The notes under the pieces were generated by a model. The model saw only the letters and a list, made by a program, of their open reading frames with translations. It was not told the origin of the DNA and did not search any database. DNA of 64,000 bases from Acidobacteriota bacterium (GTDB lineage: Bacteria; Acidobacteriota; Vicinamibacteria; Vicinamibacterales; UBA2999), in contig JAKFYH010000040.1 of the NCBI GenBank assembly GCA_021730945.1, forward strand, positions 1-64,000, given 5' to 3'. Positions 34,463 to 42,811 of the stretch are shown one piece after another; the first letter of the stretch is position 1; the number at the start of each line of letters is the position of its first letter. A program made the position numbers and the translations under genes.

Positions 34463-35666
34463 GCTGCACGTGATTGCCGGCGGGATCACCGCACCGGCCG
34501 GCTTCCGCGCCAGCGGCCTGCACTGCGGCATCAAGGCGAGCGGCAAGCCTGACCTGGCGCTGGTCGTGAGTGATGCGCCGGCGCAGGCCGCCGGGGTCTT
34601 CACGCTCAACCTGGCCAAGGCGGCACCGCTCGTCGTCTGCGAAGAGCACCTGGCCGCCACCGGTGGGCGCGCCCACGCCATCATCACCAACAGCGGATGC
34701 GCCAATGCCTGCACCGGACCTCAGGGCATGGCCGACGCACGGGAGATGGCGGCACTGACGGCAGCGGCGATCGGCTGTGACGCCCGGCAGGTCCTGGTCG
34801 CCTCGACCGGCGTGATCGGCGTCAACCTGAAGATGGACAAGCTGCGGGCCGGCATCCCACAGGCCGCCGCCGCGCTCAGTGCCGATGGCGGCGCCGACGC
34901 CGCCCGAGGAATCATGACCACCGACCCGTTCCCCAAGGAGTACGCGGTCGAAGTGCGCACCGACATCGGCACCTTCCGGGTCGGCGGCATGGCCAAGGGC
35001 TCGGGCATGATCGAACCGCGCATGGCCACCATGCTCGGGTACCTGACGACCGATGCGACGGTCGATCCGGTCACGCTCGCGCGCGCGGTGTCAGACGCCT
35101 CGCGCTTCACCTTCAATGCGATCACCGTCGACGGCGAGCCGTCGACCAACGACTGCGTCCTCGCACTGGCCAACGGCGCCAGCGGCGTCGAGATTACCGA
35201 GGATCTGTACCCGGTCCTGTTCGAGGCGTTCCGGACGGTGGCCCACGCGCTGGCGATCGGCATCGTGCGCGGCGGTGAAGGCGCCACCAAGCTGATTGCC
35301 ATCACCGCCGCCGGCGCGGCTTCCGACGCCGATGCCTGGATGGCGGCGCGGGCCATTGCCAACTCGCCGCTGGTCAAGACCGCGGTTCACGGCGGCGACC
35401 CCAACTGGGGCCGGCTGGTGGCGGCCGCCGGACGCTCGGGCGCGGCGTTCGTGCTCGACCATGCGCGGGTCCAGATTGGCTCGCTGGTGTTATTCGAGGA
35501 CGGACGGCCGTTCGATGAACGGGCGCCGCAGGCGGCTGAGTACCTGGCCGGCACGGACCTGGCGATCGAGGTCAATCTCGGCACGGGTGGTTCACACACC
35601 GCAACCGTATGGACGTGTGACCTGTCGGCCGAGTACGTAAGAATCAACGCCGAGTACCGTACCTGA
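34455..35666 (+). CDS. argJ: Glutamate N-acetyltransferase (ornithine acetyltransferase)
   Basis: 403-residue enzyme that moves the acetyl group from acetylornithine to glutamate, closing the cyclic arginine pathway. It is made as a precursor that cuts itself; the motif KGSGMIEPRMATMLGY is present, with the expected nucleophile Thr192. TNSGCANACTG and ITVDGEPSTNDCVL are also conserved. Since a separate argA is present, this may be the mono-functional type or may also make acetylglutamate from acetyl-CoA. It starts with ATG inside the argA end and is followed by a hairpin before argF. Confidence 0.94.
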   Translation: MAELHVIAGGITAPAGFRASGLHCGIKASGKPDLALVVSDAPAQAAGVFTLNLAKAAPLVVCEEHLAATGGRAHAIITNSGCANACTGPQGMADAREMAALTAAAIGCDARQVLVASTGVIGVNLKMDKLRAGIPQAAAALSADGGADAARGIMTTDPFPKEYAVEVRTDIGTFRVGGMAKGSGMIEPRMATMLGYLTTDATVDPVTLARAVSDASRFTFNAITVDGEPSTNDCVLALANGASGVEITEDLYPVLFEAFRTVAHALAIGIVRGGEGATKLIAITAAGAASDADAWMAARAIANSPLVKTAVHGGDPNWGRLVAAAGRSGAAFVLDHARVQIGSLVLFEDGRPFDERAPQAAEYLAGTDLAIEVNLGTGGSHTATVWTCDLSAEYVRINAEYRT

Positions 35667-35671
35667 ATTCA

Positions 35672-35727
35672 ACAGGAGCCCAGGAGGTAAGGAGTTAATT
35701 CTTTCTCCTGATCTTCTGGCCTCCTGT
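35672..35727 (+). promoter_or_regulatory. Long imperfect hairpin between argJ and argF
   Basis: Two 23-base arms (35672-35694 and 35705-35727) pair at 19 Watson-Crick and two G-U positions around a 10-base AT-rich loop. There is no T-run, so it is not an intrinsic terminator. The left arm contains AGGAGG- and AAGGAG-like runs. It may stabilise the upstream message or modulate argF translation. Confidence 0.6.
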
Positions 35728-35742
35728 CTTGTAAGGACAGCC

Positions 35743-36666
35743 GTGCAGAATTTCCTGTCAATTCTTGATCTCGATCCCGATCGCCTGGCGACGGTGCTGG
35801 AACTGGCGGCCAAGCTGAAGCGCGAACGGGTCAAGGGCATGAAAGCGCCGACCGCGGGCGCCCTCAACGGCAAGCATGTCGGACTGCTGTTCGAGAAGCC
35901 ATCGCTGCGCACGCGGGTCACCATGACCATCGGCGTCCGCGAACTGGGCGGCGACATCGTCGAGATCCCCGCCGACGTCATGCACGCCGACCGCGAACCC
36001 ATCCAGGATGTCGCCCGCAACCTCGAGCGCTGGGTCGACGCCGTCGTCATTCGCACGTTCGCGCAGGAGCGCCTGTCGCAGATCGCCGAAATCACGCCGA
36101 AGCTCCACGTCATCAACGCGCTCAGTAACGAAGAGCATCCCTGCCAGGCGCTGGCGGACATGCAGACGCTGGCGGAAAAGTGGAGCTCGTTCGCGGGCCG
36201 GCGGATCGCATTTGTCGGCGACGGCAATAACGTCTGCACCTCACTGGTCCATGTGGCGATGATGCTCGGAATGGCTGTGCACGTGGCGACACCGAAGGGC
36301 TACGAGCTGCCAGACGAGGTGGTCGACCAGGCGGCAGCGGTCTCGCAGAAGGGCGCCGGCCTGACCGAGTTCACCGACGTCAAGGCGGCCGTGCGCGACG
36401 TGGACGCGGTCTATACCGACGTCTGGACGTCGATGGGCCAGGAAGTGGAATACGCCGACCGCAAGAAGACCTTTCAGCGCTACCAGGTCAACGAGAACCT
36501 GATGGCGCTGGCCAAGCCGGGCGCGCTCTTCATGCACTGCCTGCCCGCCCATCGCGGCGAGGAGGTTACAGACGAGGTGATCGAGTCCCCGATCTCGGTG
36601 GTCTTCGACCAGGCGGAGAACCGCCTGCACGCGCAAAAGGCCCTGCTGCTGATGATGCTGGCCTAG
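35743..36666 (+). CDS. argF: Ornithine carbamoyltransferase
   Basis: 307-residue trimeric enzyme forming citrulline from ornithine and carbamoyl phosphate. The carbamoyl-phosphate loop is EKPSLRTRV. DVWTSMGQE is the ornithine-side loop and MHCLPAHRGEEV holds the catalytic cysteine. These fit ordinary OTCase rather than acetylornithine carbamoyltransferase. Start is GTG at 35743 with AAGGA eight bases upstream, and a strong hairpin lies between argJ and this start. It ends the plus-strand arg operon and converges with the S9 peptidase gene five bases away. Confidence 0.93.
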   Translation: MQNFLSILDLDPDRLATVLELAAKLKRERVKGMKAPTAGALNGKHVGLLFEKPSLRTRVTMTIGVRELGGDIVEIPADVMHADREPIQDVARNLERWVDAVVIRTFAQERLSQIAEITPKLHVINALSNEEHPCQALADMQTLAEKWSSFAGRRIAFVGDGNNVCTSLVHVAMMLGMAVHVATPKGYELPDEVVDQAAAVSQKGAGLTEFTDVKAAVRDVDAVYTDVWTSMGQEVEYADRKKTFQRYQVNENLMALAKPGALFMHCLPAHRGEEVTDEVIESPISVVFDQAENRLHAQKALLLMMLA

Positions 36667-36671
36667 GCGGT

Positions 36672-38900
36672 TTACTGCTGAGTGCCGGCCGGCCTGGACT
36701 TGTCCTTCAGGTACTTGTCGTACCAGCCTACGATCCGTTGCTCGAAGTCGATGCTCTCGGCCACGCTGTTCGGCGGCCGGTGGCCGCCATTGACATAGCG
36801 CACCCACTCCACTTCCTTGCCGAGACGGCGCAGCGCGTAGTACAGCTCGCGCGACTGGTTGGCCGGCACGTTGGGGTCCTGGTCGCCGCTGATCGTCAAG
36901 AGCGGCGTCGTGACGCGGTCGAGCCGGAAGATCGCGGACTGCTCGATGTAGCGTTCCGGAAATTCCCACAGCGTGCCGCCGATGCGATCCTGACTCTTCT
37001 CCGGGGCATGGGTGTTGCGCACGCCCAGCCGCTCGCTGTCGGTGTAGAAGCTCACCATGTTGACCTTGCCCGACACGTTGATTGCCGCCTTGAAGCGGTT
37101 CGTCTCGGTCAGCAGCAACACGGTGGCATAGCCGCCGTAGCTGGTGCCGTGCACGCCGAGCCGATCGGCATCGGCAATGCCCATGTCGATCAGCTTGTTG
37201 GCCGCGGCGGTCACGCCCTTGGCCCACGACTCACCCGGCCGGCCGACCACCAGGTTCACCGACGGGTGAAACACCGCGTAGCCCTGCCCGGCCAGGAAAG
37301 CCGCACGGCCATTGAAGCCGTTGTCAAAGAACGTCTCGTAGATCTCGAACACGGTCGGGTACTGCTTGCCCTTTTCGTAGCCAACCGGGTAACGAAGCAC
37401 GCCGTACAGCACCTTTCCGTCAGCGTCCCGGTATGAGACCAGCTCTGACGCCGGCAGCGCCTTGGCCGACAGCCACGGATTGAGGTCGGTCAGCTTGCGA
37501 ATGTTCGTGAACGATGCATCGGCGGCAAACATCTCGGCCGGCCGCGTGCCGTCGGACTTCTGGAACACCACCGTGCTGCCGTCGCGTGACTGGCGGAAAC
37601 CCTGGTAGACACCGTGGTCGCGCATCAACGGGGTCAGTGTCTTCGTCGCCAGATCGAGCCGCGACAGGCCGCGCTCCCAGCGGTCGGGCTCTCCGTACTG
37701 CACCAACAGGGCGTCGCCGGCCGGCGTCCAGTCCACGACCGTGAGCTTGGGGTTCTTGTCCTCGTTCTTGTCGTCGAGCGTCAGCACGCGCTCGCGTGCG
37801 CCGTCGGCCACCTGCGCGACGTACCACCCTTTCTTGCTGGTCAGCAGCAGCCGTGAGCCATCACGGGAAAACGAGGTCACGGCAAAACTCTCCACCTCGT
37901 CTTCGGCAGGCGGCTTGGCGGCCGGGTCGGGTTTCGGCTTTGGCGTCAGCGACCGCGGCTTGGCGTCGGTGAGACCCTGCACGAATACCTCGCCCTTGTC
38001 AGCGTAGGCCAGCATGCGGCGATCGTCCGACCAGCGCGGCTGCGTGGTCCGCAGGGTCTTGGCGTCGAGCACGGTGCGGGCGGCGCCGCCAAGGGCCATG
38101 GTCCGCACGGCATTGTCGGTACCGCCGATCACGTCGTAGCTGGTCTTCTCGGTGCTGTCTTCCAACCAGGTCACCGACATGCCATCGCGCGAGAACTGGT
38201 AATTGGTGATGGCGGCCGGGGCGAGCACGGCCACCTTGGTCCCGTTGACGGGATCGATCTGGGCCAACGCGCGGCGGCGGTTGGCGCGATTCATCGCATC
38301 CCAGTCAAGAAACGGCGCCGACGTCTGCACCACCACCGGTCCGGATACCAGCCGCTTGAACGCGGCGTTGGCGGTCTTGTCATCCTCGGGATCCCGCAGC
38401 GCGACCAGCAGCTTCGTGCCATCAGGGGTCCACGAGAGATCCGAATTTGCCGCCACCTCCGCACCGGCCGACTGCGGCACTCGGGTGAGGCGCTTGCCGG
38501 CGACTTCGTAGACCCACACCGTCGTCATCGGCAGGCCGGCGGCGGTTTCCGCCGCCGTCAGCACCGCCAGCTTCGCACCGTCCCGCGAAAAGGCGGCGGT
38601 GCGGACGTTCATCAGACCGGCGCCCACGCGGTCGGCGGCGCCGGTGCCGGTGTCGATCACCTGCACCTCCATCATGGTCGGCGCGAAAAAGGCAGGGTCA
38701 CCATAGCGGCGGTGATCGGTCTCGGCATTGTCGAACAGCCGCCGGGTGCCGACTGCCACCCGCCGGCCGTCGTCACTGAGATCGAGCACCGAGGCCGTGG
38801 TCACTTTGAGGATGTCCTCGGCCGAGATCGGCGCGCCAGACTGGGCCGCCGGCGACGAGAGAGCGAACGTGACAAGGACGAGCGTGACCAGTCTCTTCAT
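36672..38900 (-). CDS. Secreted S9 family peptidase (prolyl oligopeptidase-like)
   Basis: 742 residues with a signal peptide (MKRLVTLVLVTFALSSPAAQ). The N-terminal two thirds are beta-propeller-like repeats (SWTPDGTKLLV, SFSRDGSRLLL), and the C-terminal third is an alpha/beta hydrolase. The nucleophile is Ser587 in HGTSYGGYA, the likely acid lies in SGDQDPNVP, and the histidine in NGGHRPP. It should cleave short peptides in the periplasm or outside. It begins four bases after the stop of the unknown secreted protein, so the two are probably one operon. Fourteen other S9-like landmarks were not checked in detail. Confidence 0.9.
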   Translation of the reverse strand: MKRLVTLVLVTFALSSPAAQSGAPISAEDILKVTTASVLDLSDDGRRVAVGTRRLFDNAETDHRRYGDPAFFAPTMMEVQVIDTGTGAADRVGAGLMNVRTAAFSRDGAKLAVLTAAETAAGLPMTTVWVYEVAGKRLTRVPQSAGAEVAANSDLSWTPDGTKLLVALRDPEDDKTANAAFKRLVSGPVVVQTSAPFLDWDAMNRANRRRALAQIDPVNGTKVAVLAPAAITNYQFSRDGMSVTWLEDSTEKTSYDVIGGTDNAVRTMALGGAARTVLDAKTLRTTQPRWSDDRRMLAYADKGEVFVQGLTDAKPRSLTPKPKPDPAAKPPAEDEVESFAVTSFSRDGSRLLLTSKKGWYVAQVADGARERVLTLDDKNEDKNPKLTVVDWTPAGDALLVQYGEPDRWERGLSRLDLATKTLTPLMRDHGVYQGFRQSRDGSTVVFQKSDGTRPAEMFAADASFTNIRKLTDLNPWLSAKALPASELVSYRDADGKVLYGVLRYPVGYEKGKQYPTVFEIYETFFDNGFNGRAAFLAGQGYAVFHPSVNLVVGRPGESWAKGVTAAANKLIDMGIADADRLGVHGTSYGGYATVLLLTETNRFKAAINVSGKVNMVSFYTDSERLGVRNTHAPEKSQDRIGGTLWEFPERYIEQSAIFRLDRVTTPLLTISGDQDPNVPANQSRELYYALRRLGKEVEWVRYVNGGHRPPNSVAESIDFEQRIVGWYDKYLKDKSRPAGTQQ

Positions 38901-38904
38901 GAAA

Positions 38905-40167
38905 CTACTCCTTCACCCGGCGGGCGCGGATCAATACCTGGATGTCATCGTTACGCGCGTTCGCAAAGTACAGCCGTTGACGGCCATCCGCATCCTGGGA
39001 AATGGCGGCAGGGATCGAACTGGCGGTGACCGTCCAGCCGGCGGGCAGTACGACGGCGTTGCGCGGACGACCGAAGGCGCGATCCCAGACCAGCTCATCG
39101 CCGTCGAGCAGGTAGCGGCCCGGATCGGTGTAGGTCTCGGTGATTCTGAGGCGCACCGACTGGCCCGCTTTCACCACCGGAAACGAGATGACGACGACCT
39201 GGGTCAGGTCGGCCACCGGTTCGCCGGCATCGAGCCCGCGCCGTTTGAGGTCGGCGCCGGTCAGGGTCTCGACCTTCAGGGTCGCGCCGGTGTCGAGCAG
39301 GACCGCCGACGGGTTCGACACGGTGCTGCCCGCGCGCACCACGTTGAAGTAGTGGCCGACGCCGGGACGCGACTCGGTGTAATCGTGGTACAGACTGAAC
39401 GAATGCGTGGCAGGGTCGTTGGGAAAGTAGACGATCTCGCGGTCCTGGTGCGCGCGATCCGACAGCCTGGCCGCTTGAGAGGCCAGGCTGGCCGTGGCAG
39501 CGGCGCCACGCGCGGTGGGCAACATCGGCGTAAGGGCCGGCAGCCCTGGCTTCGCCCGAATTACCAGCGGTGCCGCAGCGGCGCTGGTGTTCATGAACGT
39601 AATCATGATGCGGCCGTCCGCCGTGACCATCACTTGCGACGGCACGTTGCAGCTGATCAGCCGATAGCCCGCGGGCAGGACCACCGCGTTGCGCCGAATG
39701 CCCAGTGAGCGGTCAAAGACGATGGTGTCGCCATCGCGGAAGTAGCTCTTCGCGTCCAGGTAGGTCTTGTCGATCAGGACGCGCGCCTCCCCGCCCTTGG
39801 GCACCGGCCGGGCCAGATGGACCTTCAGCCATTCGGTTTCCAGGTCGGCAGCCGGGTGGCCCTCGGCGCGCGCTTGCGCGCCGCTCACCACCTCCCATTT
39901 GAGCGGCTGCCCCGTCATCATGTCGGTGACATGCTCGTCGGTCGCGACACTGCCGCGGCGAATGGCGTTGAAGAAGAACGGCGCGCCGGCGGTCGTCGCC
40001 GTCACTTCATAGAGGATGCGAAACTTGGCGGTACCGGGCGCGAGCAGTTCGTAGCGGGTGTAGTCGTCTTCCTGCGTTTGACGCGGAGGGGACTGCGCCA
40101 ACACCGATGACGCGGACAGTAGAAGTACCAGGGCCGCAGATGACACAGATGACGCAGAGTTCCTCAC
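38905..40167 (-). CDS. Secreted protein of unknown function; 5' end inside tandem array
   Basis: About 420 residues. From the GTG at 40167 the chain begins as a clear signal peptide (hydrophobic AALVLLLSASSVLA, cleaved before Gln). The mature part has two similar halves: each contains a strand-rich block ending in RNAVVLPAGY/W and DRSLGIRR or DRAFGRPRN, so it is an internal duplication of about 200 residues. I do not recognise the family. Its first 13 codons are one copy of the 39-bp unit, which is repeated 11 more times upstream. Because 39 is divisible by three, the frame stays open to an ATG at 40638, an alternative start. It probably works with the S9 peptidase four bases downstream. Confidence 0.7.
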   Translation of the reverse strand: MRNSASSVSSAALVLLLSASSVLAQSPPRQTQEDDYTRYELLAPGTAKFRILYEVTATTAGAPFFFNAIRRGSVATDEHVTDMMTGQPLKWEVVSGAQARAEGHPAADLETEWLKVHLARPVPKGGEARVLIDKTYLDAKSYFRDGDTIVFDRSLGIRRNAVVLPAGYRLISCNVPSQVMVTADGRIMITFMNTSAAAAPLVIRAKPGLPALTPMLPTARGAAATASLASQAARLSDRAHQDREIVYFPNDPATHSFSLYHDYTESRPGVGHYFNVVRAGSTVSNPSAVLLDTGATLKVETLTGADLKRRGLDAGEPVADLTQVVVISFPVVKAGQSVRLRITETYTDPGRYLLDGDELVWDRAFGRPRNAVVLPAGWTVTASSIPAAISQDADGRQRLYFANARNDDIQVLIRARRVKE

Positions 40168-40608
40168 CAGGGCCGCAGATGACACAGATGACGCAGAGTT
40201 CCTCACCAGGGCCGCAGATGACGCAGATGACGCAGAGTTCTTCACCAGGGCCGCAGATGACGCAGATGACGCAGAGTTCCTCGCCAGGGCCGCAGATGAC
40301 GCAGATGACGCAGAGTTCCTCGCCAGGGCCGCAGATGACGCAGATGACGCAGAGTTCTTCACCAGGGCCGCAGATGACGCAGATGACGCAGAGTTCTTCA
40401 CCAGGGCCGCAGATGACGCAGATGACGCAGAGTTCCTCGCCAGGGCCGCAGATGACGCAGATGACGCAGAGTTCTTCACCAGGGCCGCAGATGACGCAGA
40501 TGACGCAGAGTTGTTCGCCAGGGCCGCAGATGACGCAGATGACGCAGAGTTGTTCGCCAGGGCCGCAGATGACGCAGATGACGCAGAGTTGTTCACCAGG
40601 GCCGCAGT
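40128..40608. repeat. 39-bp tandem array, 12 full units plus partial
   Basis: Units start every 39 bases with CCAGGGCCGCAGATGAC and differ at a few positions (first two have GATGACACAG, the others GATGACGCAG; last three have TTGTTC). A 13-base partial unit ends the array at 40608. No unique spacers separate the units, so this is not CRISPR. Copy number may vary among strains. Confidence 0.95.
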
Positions 40609-40677
40609 TGGCAGCATTGACGCAGGGCTTGAAGCCATGGGCGAATCATATCGCGGCGAACGGCCGTGGCGATTAGG

Positions 40678-41832
40678 TCAGGCGGCGCGGTTCTGCTCAA
40701 TGGGCACGGGCTCGTTCCGACGGCGACGCCACGCCGCAAGCCGCCGCCACGAGAGCGCCAGGCCGGTGTAGACCAGCACGACGGCGCCGGCCGAGACCGC
40801 GCCGGCTACGGTCTGGCCGGCCACTCCGTAATACTCGCCGGTGTGGGCAAACCGCAGCCACGAGCGGGCGCGCCGGCCCGGACCCAAGTCGGAGAACGCC
40901 TCCACCCTGATCACGGCGGTAGTCGCACGGCTGATGGTGAGCGACTCGCGAAGGTGCGGCTGGCCGCCGGAGCCCTCGTCGACGGTGAGGACCAACGGCA
41001 GATCCGCAGCCGGCAGCCGCACGGTGATCGTGCGCCACCCCGGTGCCTGCTCCTGGGCGCGTTGCCAGGCCGCGTTCAATCCGGTGGACGAGACCGGCCC
41101 TGGGCGTGCCGGACGAGCGGGAGCCGCAACGGGTGCGGGCGGATTGTCGCCGGCGAGTCGGTAGACCAGCCTGCTGGCCCACGGATAGGAAATCGGGACG
41201 GCCCCAGCGACCACGATGGCAAGCGGCACGGCCGACCAGAAGCCGATCACGTGGTGCCAGTTGAAGTCGCGCGCCTTGGTGGACCTCGCGGTGCGAAACC
41301 AAAGCACATGCTTGAACTGCACCCAGGTCATGACCCGTGGCAGCCACAGGTAGACTCCGCTCAGGACGAGGAAGAGGAAACCAAGGTTCGCGGCGCCGGT
41401 CACGGCCTTGCCCGTGGGCCGGTTCACGCCGTCCAGCGCCAGGAATCGATGCCACGCCGTCATGGTACGGAAGAAGTTGCGCAGGCCGGACGGCGGCTCG
41501 CCGATAATCGCGGCTGTATACGGGTCGACCAGCAGCGGCGGAGCGGCGTCAAGCGTCACGGTGGCCGGCGCGTCGAAGCGCGACCGCAGGATCAGGCCGG
41601 TCGGTGCCGCCCCCGGCTGGGCGTCGGCCACTTTCGCCAGCAGCGTCTCTGGCGGAAGGGGCCGGGCGTCAACCGAGGACGGCGCCGTCCAGGCGCGGCG
41701 GTCCGCCCACTCGAGCATTTGCTTCTCGTAGGTGAGCGCCACGCCGGTCACTGACATGATGAGGACAACGAGGCCGGCAGCGACGCCGACAATCAGGTGC
41801 ATCCAGAAGATGAGCGGGCGAAGGGTTTTCAT
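40678..41832 (-). CDS. PepSY-associated transmembrane protein
   Basis: 384-residue inner-membrane protein with four expected helices: residues about 9-33 (FWMHLIVGVAAGLVVLIMSVTG), 145-170, 195-220 and 330-360. The large periplasmic loops have PepSY-like segments, one with LLVDPYTAAIIGEPPSG. PepSY-TM (PiuB/DUF2271-type) proteins are often linked to iron or siderophore-dependent reductases. A palindrome shared with the FTR1 permease gene lies 12 bases before the ATG. That strengthens an iron link. The C-terminus is basic (RRLAAWRRRRNE). Confidence 0.85.
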   Translation of the reverse strand: MKTLRPLIFWMHLIVGVAAGLVVLIMSVTGVALTYEKQMLEWADRRAWTAPSSVDARPLPPETLLAKVADAQPGAAPTGLILRSRFDAPATVTLDAAPPLLVDPYTAAIIGEPPSGLRNFFRTMTAWHRFLALDGVNRPTGKAVTGAANLGFLFLVLSGVYLWLPRVMTWVQFKHVLWFRTARSTKARDFNWHHVIGFWSAVPLAIVVAGAVPISYPWASRLVYRLAGDNPPAPVAAPARPARPGPVSSTGLNAAWQRAQEQAPGWRTITVRLPAADLPLVLTVDEGSGGQPHLRESLTISRATTAVIRVEAFSDLGPGRRARSWLRFAHTGEYYGVAGQTVAGAVSAGAVVLVYTGLALSWRRLAAWRRRRNEPVPIEQNRAA

Positions 41833-41843
41833 GACGGTCCAAT

Positions 41844-41862
41844 CTTGAGACTGTTTCTCAAG
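41844..41862. promoter_or_regulatory. Fur-box-like palindrome CTTGAGA-CTGTT-TCTCAAG
   Basis: Perfect 7-bp arms lie just upstream of the PepSY gene. The core TTGAGA-N5-TCTCAA is identical to the palindrome before the FTR1 gene at 63217-63233, and the layout resembles the 7-1-7 TGAGAAT-N-ATTCTCA Fur box. A third imperfect match overlaps the pxpA start (41910-41924). Confidence 0.6.
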
Positions 41863-41908
41863 TTCGGAATCAGCTTATTGCCGACTAAAATGGTCGGTCA
41901 AGGACAAA

Positions 41909-42685
41909 ATGAGAATCGATCTCAATTGTGACCTCGGGGAGTCATTCGGACCGTGGCCGATGGGCCAGGACGCCGCCCTCATGGCCAGCATTTCCTCGGC
42001 CAATGTGGCGTGCGGCTTCCATGCCGGCGACCCCGGGGCCATGCGGACCACCGTGACCCTGGCGAGGGCCGCCGGCGTGGCCATCGGCGCCCATCCCGGC
42101 TTCCCCGACCTCGTGGGCTTCGGCCGGCGTGAGTTGAAGGCGACGCCCCAGGAGGTCGAGGACCTCGTGCTGTACCAGGTGGCCGCGCTTGCCGGCATCG
42201 CCGGCGCGCAGGGAGTGCGGCTCCAACACGTCAAGCCCCACGGCGCGCTCTACAACATGGCGTGTCGCGATCGATCGCTCGCCGATGCTATCGCCCGCGC
42301 GGTGGCGGCGTTCGACCGGACGCTGATCCTGTTTGGCTTGCCGGCGTCCGAACTGCTGGCGGCCGGTGTGGCGGCCGGACTGCCAGTGGCCAGCGAAGTG
42401 TTCGCGGATCGCGCCTACGAAGCCGACGGGTCGCTTGCAGGGCGCGCCAAGCCCGGCAGCGTGATTCACGACCCGGCTGCGGTCGTCGCCCGCGCCGTCG
42501 GAATGGTGCGCGACCACCAGGTCGTGGCCATCGACGGGTCGGTGATCGCGCTCGACGCCGACACCATTTGCCTGCACGGTGACACGTCCGGCGCCGCCGA
42601 CCTCGCGCGCGCGGTGCGCGCCGGGCTTGAATCCGCAGGGATCAGGGTCGGCAGCCTGGACAGCCGCGAATTTCACGCCGATTGA
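41909..42685 (+). CDS. pxpA: LamB/YcsF family protein (5-oxoprolinase subunit A)
   Basis: 258 residues, TIM-barrel-like LamB/YcsF fold. The conserved N-terminal IDLNCDLGE, ANVACGFHAGDP, GAHPGFPD and HVKPHGALYN motifs contain the catalytic and metal-site Asp, Glu and His. PxpA works with PxpB and PxpC in ATP-dependent 5-oxoproline cleavage. Neither partner is adjacent, so it either joins partners encoded elsewhere or works alone. The gene diverges from the PepSY gene. It ends in front of a 27-bp repeat array. Confidence 0.9.
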   Translation: MRIDLNCDLGESFGPWPMGQDAALMASISSANVACGFHAGDPGAMRTTVTLARAAGVAIGAHPGFPDLVGFGRRELKATPQEVEDLVLYQVAALAGIAGAQGVRLQHVKPHGALYNMACRDRSLADAIARAVAAFDRTLILFGLPASELLAAGVAAGLPVASEVFADRAYEADGSLAGRAKPGSVIHDPAAVVARAVGMVRDHQVVAIDGSVIALDADTICLHGDTSGAADLARAVRAGLESAGIRVGSLDSREFHAD

Positions 42686-42709
42686 AGACCGATAGTTCGT
42701 ATTGAGTCG

Positions 42710-42788
42710 GCGGCCGCGAGAATCCGCACCGAAGGCGGCTGTGAGAATCTGTGCGCAATCTGCGGCTGTGAGAATCTACACCCAATCT
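42710..42788. repeat. 27-bp tandem repeat, three units plus partial
   Basis: The first unit is degenerate (25 bp, 42710-42734). The second and third are 27 bp and share GCGGCTGTGAGAATCT. A partial copy continues from 42789. The array lies between the convergent pxpA and MacB-type permease genes. Confidence 0.7.
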
Positions 42789-42811
42789 GCGGCTGGTTTT
42801 GTCTGCGGCCG

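Noticed and set aside
40128-40608. CRISPR array
   Set aside because: Units are directly joined, with no unique spacers and no cas genes.
40107-40676. Plus-strand repeat peptide (GPQMTQMTQSSSP type)
   Set aside because: It is only the 39-bp array read in another frame. The secreted protein on the other strand has a signal peptide and conserved blocks.
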